A DNA stretch of 64,000 nt from Variovorax sp. OAS795 (GCF_040546685.1 NZ_JBEPOH010000001.1:992001-1056000), one strand, 5' to 3'. Positions 45,701-54,608 are shown, numbered from the stretch's first letter. The notes: generated by a model not told the origin, from the sequence alone. A program made the numbers and translations.

Positions 45701-47692
45701 TCAGGCCGGCGCGGGCGCATGCCGGCGCGTGGTGAGCAATGCGCGCAGCTTGGCCGGTGCGACCGGTTTGGTCAACAGCATCACGCCGCCGTGGCGCAGG
45801 CGCTGCAGCACCTCGGGCCCGGTGGCGCCGGAGACGAGCACCGCGAGCGCGTCGGGCTGCAGCCGCTTGGCGGCCGTGATCACGTCCATGCCGTCGTCGT
45901 CGCCGGCCAGTTGCAGGTCACACAGCACGGCGTCGAAATGCAGGTCGCCCGTGCCCAGCCGCGCGATGGCCTCGGCCCCGGTGGACACGCATTCGACCTG
46001 GCAACCCCACTGCTCCAGCAGGGCGCGGCTGCCGTCCAGGATCGCCGGGTCGTCGTCGATCACCATGCAGTGCAGGCCCGCCAGCGGCGTGAGCGCCACG
46101 GGCGCGGGCTCGGGCGTGGCGGCTTCGTCGGCGCGGGCCGCGGGCAGGGTGAGCGCGAAGGTGCTGCCCGCCTGCAGCGCCGAGCGCACCGTGATGCGGG
46201 TGCCGAGCAGCGCGGCAATGCGCGCGCAGATCGCCAGGCCCAGGCCGAAGCCGCGGCGGCGGTCGCGCTCGGTGTTGGTCACCTGGTAGAACTCCTCGAA
46301 GATTCGGCCCTGGTGGATGGGTGCGATGCCCACGCCGTTGTCGCGCACCTCGATGCGCACCTTGTCGCCGTCCTTGCGGCCGCGGCGCGCGGCCACCAGC
46401 ACGGTGCCACCCGCGGGCGCATGGCGCAGCGCGTTGGCCACCAGGTTGCCCACGATGCGCTGCAGCAGCGCCGCGTCGCTGCGCACCGCCAGGCCGCGGT
46501 CGCTCCAGCGCAGCCGCACGCGGGTTTCCGAGGCGGTGGGCGCATGCTGCGCATCGAGCTGGTCGAACAGCGCAGCCAGCGGCACCTTGCCGATCGCCGG
46601 TGTCAGCACCTGCGCATCGAGCCGCGAGATTTCCAGCAGGTCGTCCAGCAGCACGCCCATGAACTCGGTACTCTCCTGCAGGCGCAGCACGGCCGGGCGC
46701 TGCGCGGGGCTCGCGCCCGGCAGCAGGCCATCGATGAAAAGGCCCATGGCGTGCAGCGGCTGGCGCAGGTCGTGGCTGGCGGCGGCCAGGAACCGTGCGC
46801 GCGAGAGCGCCGCCTGCTCGGCCTCGGCCATGCGCTGCAGCGCCACGGCCGTGGCTTCGCGCACGCGCTCCTCGCTGATGCGGCGGTTGCTCTGCAGGCG
46901 CTCGGCCAGCCGGTCGATGTCGCGCGCGAGCACGGCGAGCTCGTGCGAGTCGTTCTCTGCAGAGGCCGGCGGCGCACTGTGCGCATCGCCCTCGACCACG
47001 TCGCAGCGCGCCTCGAAGTGGCCCGCCTCCAGCGCGGCCACGGTGCGCGAGACGCGGCGCAGCGGCCTTGCCACGGTGCGTGCCATGTGGCGCACCGACG
47101 CCCAGGCCGCGAGCAGCGCGACCAGCGCGATGCCGATGCCCGCGAAGAGCGAGCGGCTGCGCTCGCGCGCATAGGCGGTGGTGTCGCGAAAGGTCTGCAC
47201 CAGCCCGATGGGCGTCTCGCCCCCCGCGGTGGAGCCCGCGGGCGCGAAGGCGTTGGCGCGCGAGGCCTCCCGCAGCGTGACCGGCGAGGTGAACATGCGC
47301 AGCTGCGCGAGCGACGAGGCCTTGGGCCCGGCCGTCACGAAGATGCCGGCGCTGTTGCTGATCTCGACGCGCATCACCTGGCCGCCGCGCAGCGCGGCAT
47401 TGGCCACGTTCTGCAGCGCCGGCAGGTCGCCGGCATAGAGGCTCAGGTCGGACATGGCCGCCACCTGGCGCGCCACGGCCTGGCCCTCGGCGTCGAACGC
47501 GGCCTCCAGCGTCTGCAGGCGGCTGTGGGTGAACCAGCCGGTGAGCGCCAGCGCCACCGCGGCGCACGGCACCACGCCGAGGCGGAACAGGTCGCGCTGC
47601 AGGTTGCCGCGCACCACCAGCTTGGGTGCGGAATGGGGCGGCGGCGGGGCGATGTCGGCCCGCGTGCCCTCGGGCGGCAGCTGCTCGCTCAT
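45701..47692 (-). CDS. Hybrid sensor histidine kinase with receiver (second)
   Basis: A 663-residue hybrid kinase with TM1 (about residues 36-54), a periplasmic sensor region of about 120 residues, TM2 (about 177-198) and a HAMP-like linker. HisKA follows with His307 in SHDLRQPLHAMG, then a HATPase domain (NLVANALRHAP, DNGVGIA and GFGLGLAI boxes) and a C-terminal receiver with Asp592 (CDLQLAGDDDG). There is no attached DNA-binding output. Its ATG overlaps the stop of the upstream periplasmic binding-protein gene by 4 bases (ATGA). The coupling suggests the binding protein delivers a ligand signal to this kinase. Confidence 0.9.
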   Translation of the reverse strand: MSEQLPPEGTRADIAPPPPHSAPKLVVRGNLQRDLFRLGVVPCAAVALALTGWFTHSRLQTLEAAFDAEGQAVARQVAAMSDLSLYAGDLPALQNVANAALRGGQVMRVEISNSAGIFVTAGPKASSLAQLRMFTSPVTLREASRANAFAPAGSTAGGETPIGLVQTFRDTTAYARERSRSLFAGIGIALVALLAAWASVRHMARTVARPLRRVSRTVAALEAGHFEARCDVVEGDAHSAPPASAENDSHELAVLARDIDRLAERLQSNRRISEERVREATAVALQRMAEAEQAALSRARFLAAASHDLRQPLHAMGLFIDGLLPGASPAQRPAVLRLQESTEFMGVLLDDLLEISRLDAQVLTPAIGKVPLAALFDQLDAQHAPTASETRVRLRWSDRGLAVRSDAALLQRIVGNLVANALRHAPAGGTVLVAARRGRKDGDKVRIEVRDNGVGIAPIHQGRIFEEFYQVTNTERDRRRGFGLGLAICARIAALLGTRITVRSALQAGSTFALTLPAARADEAATPEPAPVALTPLAGLHCMVIDDDPAILDGSRALLEQWGCQVECVSTGAEAIARLGTGDLHFDAVLCDLQLAGDDDGMDVITAAKRLQPDALAVLVSGATGPEVLQRLRHGGVMLLTKPVAPAKLRALLTTRRHAPAPA

Positions 47693-48747
47693 CGCGTGAC
47701 CGTGAGCCGCTCGGCCAGTTCCCGCTCTTCCAGCACGCGCAGGCCGAGTCCGCGCGCCACTGTGGCGTTGACGCGCACGGCGGCCGGCGTGGCCGACTCC
47801 ACCAGCGGGCCAGCGCCGCCGGTGCCGGCGAGCTTCTGTCCGAGCAGCCGCGCCTGCTGCGCCAGTTGTGCGGGCGTCGACACGGCCGCGGCCAGGCCGC
47901 CCGAGCGCACCAGCCCCTCGCTGGCGCCGAACACCGGCAGGCCGGCCTCCGCGCCGGCGCGCAGCACCGAGAGCGTGGCCGCCTGGCTGTCGCCGATCAG
48001 GTCGGGCAGCACCATCAGCGCATCGCTGCGCGGCACCACCGCGCGCAGCGACGCGGCCAGCGACTTGGCGTCGGGGGCGTATTCGACCTGCACGTCCCAG
48101 GCCGCACCGCCGCCCTGCGCGGCGCGCTGCAGCTCGCGCACCAGCGGCTCCGATTCGGGCGTGGCGACCACGCCGATGCGTGGCTTCTGCGGCAGCACCG
48201 CAGCCACCAGGGCGAGCTGGTCGGCCATGGCCGGGTCGCGCAGCAGCACGCCCACGCGCCGGTCGCCGCGGCGCAGCGCGGGACTGCTGGCGCGCAGGTT
48301 CTCGTAGTCGATCCGGCTCAGCATGGCGAGCACCAGCGGCTGCTGGCCCGGCCGGTCGAGCGCGGCGCGCGCGGCCGGCAGCCCGACCGCCATCGTGAGG
48401 TTGGCGTCCGCCGCGAGGGCGCGCATGCTGCGCGTGCGCACGCCGGCATTGGCGCTGCGCTGATCGGGATCGGCACCGGCGGTTTCGGTCGGCTGCGGCA
48501 GGTCCGCGCCGCCCGGCGAAAGCCGCACCAACTCGAAGCGGGACCCCGGCTCCTGGCCCGCGCGAAGGTGCTGCACGAACTCCGAGTGCGCGGCGAGCTC
48601 GTCGCCCATCAGCACCGTGAGCGCGGCGGCCGGCACGTGGACGGCGAGCAGCGCCACGCCCATCGCCAGCGCGAAGCGCGCGCTATGGCAGAGCCGTTTC
48701 CGGAGGAGCGGGATGAAGGGGTTCACGGCGACAAACATGGACTGCAT
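47689..48747 (-). CDS. Periplasmic ABC-type substrate-binding protein (ABC_sub_bind-like)
   Basis: A 352-residue exported protein with an N-terminal hydrophobic signal (FALAMGVALLAVHVPAAA). The fold pattern fits periplasmic binding proteins of the ABC_sub_bind family, with repeated Rossmann-like segments (RRVGVLLRDPAMADQ, KPRIGVVATPESEPLVREL, GLPVFGASEGLVRSGGLAAAV). No permease or ATPase gene is near. The gene ends inside the start of the hybrid kinase at 45701-47692, so it probably acts as that kinase's ligand-binding partner. The frame is open far upstream; ATG 48747 or 48738 are reasonable starts. The ligand is unknown. Confidence 0.8.
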   Translation of the reverse strand: MQSMFVAVNPFIPLLRKRLCHSARFALAMGVALLAVHVPAAALTVLMGDELAAHSEFVQHLRAGQEPGSRFELVRLSPGGADLPQPTETAGADPDQRSANAGVRTRSMRALAADANLTMAVGLPAARAALDRPGQQPLVLAMLSRIDYENLRASSPALRRGDRRVGVLLRDPAMADQLALVAAVLPQKPRIGVVATPESEPLVRELQRAAQGGGAAWDVQVEYAPDAKSLAASLRAVVPRSDALMVLPDLIGDSQAATLSVLRAGAEAGLPVFGASEGLVRSGGLAAAVSTPAQLAQQARLLGQKLAGTGGAGPLVESATPAAVRVNATVARGLGLRVLEERELAERLTVTR

Positions 48748-48780
48748 CTGCAGCAAGGGCAGATGCACCCAATGTACGGA

Positions 48781-48849
48781 AGCCCCCCGCTTCGCGCGAT
48801 AAGGCGGAGGGCTTATGTCGCCGCCCCCCACCGCGTGCCGGGGCGGCGA
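48781..48849. terminator. Tandem hairpins between kinase and binding-protein genes
   Basis: Two stems follow the stop of the 48876-50786 kinase. AGCCCCCCGC (48781-48790) pairs with GCGGAGGGCT (48804-48813) as a full stem with one wobble on the minus strand. A 10-bp stem pairs 48818-48827 with 48840-48849. Neither has a T-run. They may attenuate readthrough into the binding-protein gene. Confidence 0.35.
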
Positions 48850-48875
48850 ACCGCAGCCTTCGGCAGCTGCTTGGC

Positions 48876-50786
48876 CTATGTCCGATGGACTAGGGCCTGG
48901 GCTTCGGCGTTCAGCAGGGCGCTCGCGCGCTGCGCCTGGATCGCCTGGCGCAGCACGCGCGGCGAAACCGGCTTGTAGAGCACCGTGATGCCGGCGCTCG
49001 CCACTTCGCGCAGCCGGTCGGGCTTGGTCTCGCCGGTGACCAGGAGCCGTGCCGTGCCCGCACCGATGCCGCGCGGGTGGCGCTCGAGCGCGGCGATCAC
49101 GTCCAGGCCGTTGTCGCCGCCTTGCAGCAGCAGGTCGCTCACCACCACGTCGGGCGGCTGCGTCCAGGTGTCGGCCAGCGCGAGCGCCTCGGCGCGCGTC
49201 TGCGCCGCCATCACCTCGGCGCCCCAGTGGGTCAGCACCACGGTGAGGCCTTCGAGGATCGTGCGCTCGTCGTCGATCACCAGGATGCGCAGTTGATCGA
49301 GGCTGGCGTCCTCCTCGACGGCGCCGACGGCCGGCGCGGCGTCGGGCGCAGGCAGCGCGGCCGGCGCCGAGCGCACCAGCACGCGCACGCAGGTGCCGCG
49401 CTGCGGCCGGGAGGTCAGCTCCACGCGCGTGTTGAGCAGGTCGGCCAGGCGCTGCACCGTGGCCAGGCCCAGCCCCATGCCGCGCTGGCCGCGGGGCGCC
49501 TGGCGGCCGGTGCCCTCCACCTGGTAGAACTCCTCGAACACCCGCGCCTGGTGCTGCAACGCGATGCCCACGCCGGTGTCGACCACGTCGATGCGCACGC
49601 CCCTGCCGCGCCGCCGGGCGCCGATCAGCACGCCCCCCTCGATGGTGTGGCGCAGCGAGTTCGACACCAGGTTGTTGAGGATGCGCGAGAGCATCACGTA
49701 GTCGCAGCGCACCCACAGGTCGGTCTTGCGTGCCACCAGGCGCAGCCCCTGCTGCTCGGCCACCGGCCGGAAGTTGCGGCTGATCTCGTCGAACAGCTGG
49801 TCCAGCGGAAAGTCGACCCACTGCGGCTGCAGCACGCCGGCATCGAGCTGCGAGAGATTCAGGAGCTCCGAGAACAGCCGGTCCAGCGAATCCACGCACT
49901 CGCGGATGTGGCCGATGCGCTGCAGCCGCACCGGATCGGTCTCGCCGTTGGCCAGGCCGTCGGAGAACAGCGTGAGTGCGTGCAGCGGCTGGCGCAGGTC
50001 GTGGCTGGCCGCCGCCAGCAGGCGGGTCTTGGCCTGGCTCGCCACTTCCAGCTGCTGGTTCTTGCGCGCCAGTTCGGCCGTCGCCTCGCTGATGCGGCTT
50101 TGCAGCAGCCGGTGGCTTTCGGCCAGCGCGCGCGCCGCCTGGTTGAAGCCGTGCTGCAGGTGCCGGACCTCGGAGGTGCCTTCGATCTCCACGCTCGCGG
50201 CCTCGCCCGCGCCCAGCCGGTCGACCGCCTTGCCCAGCGCGCGGATCGGCTCGCTGATGCGCCGCGCGGCCCACCAGCCCGCCAGGCCCACGCCCACCAG
50301 GCTGATCGCCAGCACCAGCACCACGTTGAGCCACACCGAGCGCCGCGCGTCCTGCACGGCGTCCAGGCTCATCTCGACCATCACCTTGCCGTTGTGCTTG
50401 CCGTCGTCGCCCACGATCGGCACCACCACCTGCAGGCCTTCGCCGCGCGCGCGGTCGACGGTCTCGGAGTTGGCCACGATCTCGCCTTCGTCCGACCAGA
50501 TCTGCACCTGCTGCACGTGCGGCTGGTAGGTGCCCGACTGGGCCGTGCGCTGCAGGATGCGCCGGTCCATGCGCACCAGCGGCGCCTGCGCCGCCGTGGC
50601 CACCTGCAGCGCCACGGTCTGCGCATTGGCGCGCATCAGCTCGGTCAGGTTGTCCAGGTGCTGGCGCGTCAGCACGGCAATGGCCGCGAGCGTGGCCGCG
50701 GTGGCGGGCACCAGCGCGAGCAGGATCAGCTGCTGTGCGAACGTGAGGCGGGCAAGCCCCCGCAAGACGTGGAAGTTCCAGTTCAT
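48876..50786 (-). CDS. Hybrid sensor histidine kinase with receiver (third)
   Basis: A 636-residue hybrid kinase with TM1 (about residues 15-40), a periplasmic region of about 110 residues, TM2 (about 150-172), HAMP, and HisKA with His262 in SHDLRQPLHALTLF. A HATPase domain follows (NLVSNSLRHTI, DTGVGIA and GMGLGLAT boxes) and a C-terminal receiver with Asp551 (SDLLLQGGDNG). It is closely similar in layout to the kinase at 45701-47692. It is divergently transcribed from two tandem periplasmic binding-protein genes, which are its most likely sensory partners. No separate output regulator is encoded nearby. Confidence 0.9.
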   Translation of the reverse strand: MNWNFHVLRGLARLTFAQQLILLALVPATAATLAAIAVLTRQHLDNLTELMRANAQTVALQVATAAQAPLVRMDRRILQRTAQSGTYQPHVQQVQIWSDEGEIVANSETVDRARGEGLQVVVPIVGDDGKHNGKVMVEMSLDAVQDARRSVWLNVVLVLAISLVGVGLAGWWAARRISEPIRALGKAVDRLGAGEAASVEIEGTSEVRHLQHGFNQAARALAESHRLLQSRISEATAELARKNQQLEVASQAKTRLLAAASHDLRQPLHALTLFSDGLANGETDPVRLQRIGHIRECVDSLDRLFSELLNLSQLDAGVLQPQWVDFPLDQLFDEISRNFRPVAEQQGLRLVARKTDLWVRCDYVMLSRILNNLVSNSLRHTIEGGVLIGARRRGRGVRIDVVDTGVGIALQHQARVFEEFYQVEGTGRQAPRGQRGMGLGLATVQRLADLLNTRVELTSRPQRGTCVRVLVRSAPAALPAPDAAPAVGAVEEDASLDQLRILVIDDERTILEGLTVVLTHWGAEVMAAQTRAEALALADTWTQPPDVVVSDLLLQGGDNGLDVIAALERHPRGIGAGTARLLVTGETKPDRLREVASAGITVLYKPVSPRVLRQAIQAQRASALLNAEAQALVHRT

Positions 50787-50947
50787 GGGGGCATTGGGCG
50801 CATGGAGGCGAAGCTTAGGGGCCCGACCGCAAGGGCGAAAGATAGGAAAAACATCACGAAAATAACCCGTACTTAGTATCTAATTGCATCGCTTCACCGA
50901 TGTTAGACCCGCTGGTCCGCAGCGGCCCCATGTCTCCGTGTCTAAAA
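50787..50947. promoter_or_regulatory. Divergent control region between kinase and binding-protein genes
   Basis: This 161-base gap separates the divergent kinase and PhnD-like genes. Its centre (about 50838-50890) is the most AT-rich patch of the surrounding 10 kb (GAAAAACATCACGAAAATAAC and TACTTAGTATCTAATTGC segments) and probably contains both promoters. No exact -35/-10 pair or operator could be fixed. Confidence 0.4.
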
Positions 50948-52051
50948 ATGCAGGCCCCTTTCCGCAGCGCCTTCACGGCTTCCGGCGCGCCTGACGCGTT
51001 TCGCGCCTCCCGCCGTTGCGCCCTTTTTGCGCGTTTCTCGCGTGCGGCTGCCGTGGTGCGCCGCGGCACCGCCCTGCTGGCGCTGGCACTGCCCGTGGTG
51101 GCGATGGCCCAGCCCTTGCCGCAACCAGAGGCGCCGGTGCGCTTCGGCATCCTGCCGCTGGGCGGCGCCTTCGAATCGCGCAACGACTGGGACCCGCTGC
51201 TGGCCGAACTGAGCCGCGCCATCGCGCGCCCCGTGAGCGTGCTGTCCGTCAATTCGTACGAAGCGCTCGAGCAGGCCATCCAGCGCGACGAGGTCGACGT
51301 GGCGTTCCTGTCCGGCAAGATGGCGCTGGACGCCGTCACCCAGCGCCGCATGAAGGTCGTGGCGCAGGTGGTGCGGCACGACGGGCTGCCCGGCTATCGC
51401 GCCTTGCTGCTGACCCGCAAGACGCCGCCGTTCAATACCAAAAAGAGCCTGCTTGCCGAGCCGGAGCGCTGGCGGCTCGCGCGCGGGGAGCGGCAGTCGG
51501 TGTCCGGCTTCATCGTGCCGCAGCTGCAGTTCTTTCTCCCCAACCACATCGTGATGGAGACGCGCTTCCTGAGCGAGATCGTGGGCACCCACCAGACCAC
51601 CGCGCTGGCCGTGGCCAACAACGAAGCCGACGTGGCGACCAACAACACGGCCGATTTCGAGCGCTTCAAGCTGCGCTTTCCGTCCGAGGCGCAGCGGCTT
51701 CAGGTGCTGTGGGAGTCCGAGCTCATTCCGCATGCGCAGATCGTGGTCCGGCGCGAGTATTCGCCCGAGCTGCGCAGCCGCGTGCAGGCGTTCCTGGTCG
51801 GCTATGGGCGCGCCAAGGGCCCGCGCGGCGATGCCGAGCGTGGGGTGCTCAAGTCGCTGCACGACCTGGCCGGCTTCGTGGCCGCGGACAACAGCTCGCT
51901 GCAGCCGGCGGCCAAGCTCGCCTACCAGCTGGCCCGGCAGAACGCCATGACGGCCCAGTGGGTCAACGACGCGGCACGCCAGGCGCGGCTGCAGCGCATC
52001 GAATCCACCTACGCGGAGCAGGTCACCGTGCTGCGGGACCTGTCGCCCTGA
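50948..52051 (+). CDS. PhnD-like periplasmic binding protein, first of tandem pair
   Basis: A 367-residue exported solute-binding protein of the phosphate/phosphonate (PhnD-like) group. A long basic N-region leads to a signal peptide (TALLALALPVVAMA, cut near AQPLPQ). The mature part starts with VRFGILPLGGAFESR and contains SYEALEQAIQRDEVDVAFLSG and ATNNTADFERF. No phnC/phnE transport genes are near. It is followed by a clear paralogue whose ATG overlaps its stop by 1 base, and is divergent from a hybrid kinase. Starts at 50900, 50930 or 50948 are possible; the last gives the shortest N-region. Probable role: ligand capture for signalling. Confidence 0.82.
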   Translation: MQAPFRSAFTASGAPDAFRASRRCALFARFSRAAAVVRRGTALLALALPVVAMAQPLPQPEAPVRFGILPLGGAFESRNDWDPLLAELSRAIARPVSVLSVNSYEALEQAIQRDEVDVAFLSGKMALDAVTQRRMKVVAQVVRHDGLPGYRALLLTRKTPPFNTKKSLLAEPERWRLARGERQSVSGFIVPQLQFFLPNHIVMETRFLSEIVGTHQTTALAVANNEADVATNNTADFERFKLRFPSEAQRLQVLWESELIPHAQIVVRREYSPELRSRVQAFLVGYGRAKGPRGDAERGVLKSLHDLAGFVAADNSSLQPAAKLAYQLARQNAMTAQWVNDAARQARLQRIESTYAEQVTVLRDLSP

Positions 52052-53106
52052 TGCGCTGCACCGGGTGGCCGCGCGTCCTGCGCCTTCTTGCGGCGCTGCT
52101 GCTGGCGGCCGCCTCCGCGGTCTCGTTGGCGCAGGGCGGCGGGGCAGCCGGCGCCCACAAGCCGGCTGCCTCGGCCGCACCGATCCGATTCGGCGTGCTG
52201 CCGCTGGGCGGCACCGTCGAATCGCGCGCCTTCTGGATGCCGCTGCTGGCCGACCTGGGCCAGTCCATGGGCGTGCCGGTGAGCGTCTATTCGGTTGCAT
52301 CCTATGAAGAGCTGGACCGCGCCATCCAGCGCGACGAGATCGACATGGCGTTCCTGTCGGCCAAGATGGCGCTCGATGCCGTGATGCAGAAACGCATGAA
52401 GGTGGTGGCGCAGATCGCGCGGCGGCCCGGCATGCCGACGCACCGCGCGGTGCTGCTGACGCGCAAGAGCGGCGTGCCCAACACGCTGGAGGCCGTGCTG
52501 GCCGAACCCGAGCGCTGGCGCCTGGCGCGCGGCGACAGCCGGTCGGTCACGGGCTTCCTCATTCCGCAAAGCCAGCTCTTCCTGCCGCGCAACATCGAGC
52601 TGGAGACGCGCTTTCGCGGCGAGATCGTCGGCAACCACCAGGCCACGGCGCTGGCCGTCGCCAACGGCGATGCCGACGTCGCCACCAACAACACCACCGA
52701 CTTCGAGCGCTTCAGGGAGCAGTTCCCGGTCGAGGCCGCGCGGCTGCACGTCGTCTGGGAATCCGAGCCGCCGCCCGGCGCGCAGATGGTGGTGCGGCGC
52801 GCCTATCCGCCCGAGTTCCAGGCCCGGATCCAGGCCTTCCTGGTGGGCTATGGACAAGGCAAGGGCCCGCGCGCGGAGGCCGAGCGCGAGGTGCTGAAGA
52901 CCCTGCGCGCGGCCTACGGCTATGCGCTGGCGGACGACAGCGCGCTGTTGCCCGAGGCCTTGCTCGAATACCAGCTCGGCAAGCAGCGCGCCATGGCCGC
53001 GGCCTGGGTCAACGATGCCGCGCGCGAGCAGCGCCTGCGGCGCATCGAGCAGGCGTACAAGGAACAGGTCGAGACCTTGCGCGGGGCGGGCGGCGCCAGG
53101 CGCTGA
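52051..53106 (+). CDS. PhnD-like periplasmic binding protein, second of tandem pair
   Basis: A 351-residue paralogue of the preceding gene. The signal peptide (VLRLLAALLLAAASAVSLAQ) is followed by IRFGVLPLGGTVESR. Long stretches match the first copy almost residue for residue, for example AIQRDEIDMAFLSAKMALDAV and KMALDAV-x-Q-x-RMKVVAQ, and both contain ATNNT-x-DFERF. The arrangement and similarity indicate tandem duplication with later divergence. The ATG shares its A with the stop of the first copy (TGATG), so translation is coupled. Ligand unknown. Confidence 0.85.
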   Translation: MRCTGWPRVLRLLAALLLAAASAVSLAQGGGAAGAHKPAASAAPIRFGVLPLGGTVESRAFWMPLLADLGQSMGVPVSVYSVASYEELDRAIQRDEIDMAFLSAKMALDAVMQKRMKVVAQIARRPGMPTHRAVLLTRKSGVPNTLEAVLAEPERWRLARGDSRSVTGFLIPQSQLFLPRNIELETRFRGEIVGNHQATALAVANGDADVATNNTTDFERFREQFPVEAARLHVVWESEPPPGAQMVVRRAYPPEFQARIQAFLVGYGQGKGPRAEAEREVLKTLRAAYGYALADDSALLPEALLEYQLGKQRAMAAAWVNDAAREQRLRRIEQAYKEQVETLRGAGGARR

Positions 53107-53123
53107 GCGGTCATCGCCCCGTC

Positions 53124-53172
53124 TAGTCCCTTCGCCGTAGCTCCAAATCCCTCCGCCTAGGCCGTTAGGCGG
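53124..53172. promoter_or_regulatory. Three-block motif and hairpin upstream of tssK
   Basis: Blocks TAGTCC (53124), TAGGCCGT (53158) and TAGGCGG (53166) lie in the same order as upstream of the CHAT gene. Here CCGCCTA (53153-53159) and TAGGCGG (53166-53172) also form a perfect 7-bp inverted repeat. The element lies in the only gap before the type VI operon, so it may be its operator or the leader of its message. Confidence 0.4.
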
Positions 53173-53244
53173 ATTTGCCGGCAGCGCCCGGCGCCGGAAA
53201 CTCCGTGCTTCTTTCAGGCAGCCCTTGCCTTTGACGGAGTGCGG

Positions 53245-54576
53245 ATGAGTTGGCGAACAAAAGTGGTCTGGAGCGAGGGGATGCTGCTGCAGCCCCAGCA
53301 CCTGCAGCAGAGCGAGCGTCATGGCGACCATGCGCGGCATGTGCTGTTGCGCTCCACGACGCCCTATGCCTGGGGCTTTGCGGAGATCGAGATCGATCAG
53401 GCCGCGCTCACGCTGGGCAAGCTCGCGCTGGTGCGCGCCGTGGGCATCTTCGGCGACGGCACGGTGTTCGACATGCCGGCGGTCGATCCGCTGCCCGAGC
53501 CCATCGACATTCCGCCCACCATGCGCGACGAGGCCGTGATGCTCGCGCTGCCGCTGCGCCGCGCCGGTGCCCGCGAGGCCGATGCCGAGGAATATGAAGA
53601 GCTGGTGCGCCACCGCGTGCTCGAGTCCGAGGTGCCCGACTCCAACACCGCCGGCGAGCGCACCGCCATGCTGCAGCTGGGCCAGCTCCACACGCGCCTG
53701 ATGCGCGCCAGCGAAGCGACCGACGCCTGGACCACGCTGGGCGTGGCCCGTGTGGTCGAACGCCGCGTCGACAACCAGGTGCAGCTCGACCGCGCCATGC
53801 TGCCGCCGCTGCTCGACGTGGCCGGCCATGCCGTGATCCGCGCCTGGCTGGACGAACTGCTGGGCCTCATGCGCCAGCGCGGCGAGGCGCTGGCCGGCCG
53901 CATGACGCAAGGCGGCACCGGCGGCGTGGCCGAGATCGCCGACTTCATGCTGCTGCAGACCGTCAACCGCAACGAAGCCGTCTTCGCGCACCTGGCCCGG
54001 AGCGCGATGCTGCATCCGCAGCATTTCTTCGAGCACGCGCTGGGCCTCGCGGGCGATCTCGCGAGCTTTCGCGATTCGCGCCGCGTCACGCGCTTCGGCC
54101 CCTACATCCACGATGACCTGGCGCTGAGCTTCCGGCCGGTGATGGACGACCTGCGGCGCAGCCTCTCGATGGTGCTGGAGCAGTCGGCCATCCGGATCGA
54201 GCTGCACGACCGCAAGCACGGCGTGCGCGTGGCGATGGTCACCGACGTGGAACTGCAGCGCAAGGCAACCTTCGTGCTCGCGGTGAACGCCAACATGCCG
54301 AGCGAGGCGCTGCGCGCGCGCTTTCCCACGCAGGTCAAGATCGGGCCGGTCGAGCGCATCCGCGACCTGGTGAACCTCGCGCTCCCCGGCGTCACGCTCA
54401 CGCCCATGCCGGTGGCGCCGCGACAGATTCCGTTCCATACCGGCGCCAACTACTTCGAGCTCGAAACGCGCAACAGCGACCTGTGGCGCCAGCTGGAGCA
54501 ATCGGGCGGCATCGCGATGCACATCGCGGGCGACTTTCCCGGCCTCGACCTCGCGTTCTGGGCCATTCGTTCCTAG
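53245..54576 (+). CDS. tssK: Type VI secretion baseplate protein TssK
   Basis: A 443-residue TssK, the trimeric adaptor joining the type VI baseplate wedge to the TssL/TssM membrane complex. It begins with the family hallmark KVVWSEGMLLQPQHLQQSERH and continues with the conserved LRRSLSMVLEQSAIRIELHDRKHGVRVA region. Length agrees with the family (about 445). A GTG at 53239 is also in frame, but ATG 53245 has GGAG 5 bases upstream. It is the first gene of the tssK-tssL-tssM-tagF operon; tssL follows after 32 bases. Confidence 0.96.
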   Translation: MSWRTKVVWSEGMLLQPQHLQQSERHGDHARHVLLRSTTPYAWGFAEIEIDQAALTLGKLALVRAVGIFGDGTVFDMPAVDPLPEPIDIPPTMRDEAVMLALPLRRAGAREADAEEYEELVRHRVLESEVPDSNTAGERTAMLQLGQLHTRLMRASEATDAWTTLGVARVVERRVDNQVQLDRAMLPPLLDVAGHAVIRAWLDELLGLMRQRGEALAGRMTQGGTGGVAEIADFMLLQTVNRNEAVFAHLARSAMLHPQHFFEHALGLAGDLASFRDSRRVTRFGPYIHDDLALSFRPVMDDLRRSLSMVLEQSAIRIELHDRKHGVRVAMVTDVELQRKATFVLAVNANMPSEALRARFPTQVKIGPVERIRDLVNLALPGVTLTPMPVAPRQIPFHTGANYFELETRNSDLWRQLEQSGGIAMHIAGDFPGLDLAFWAIRS

Positions 54577-54608
54577 CCGCATCCGGCTGACGGAAACGGA
54601 ACACCATC

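Noticed and set aside
48870..48895. Palindrome CTATGTCC-GAT-GGACTAG near the end of the third kinase gene as an operator
   Set aside because: It lies in the last codons of the kinase coding sequence and is short and imperfect, so chance and coding constraint explain it adequately.
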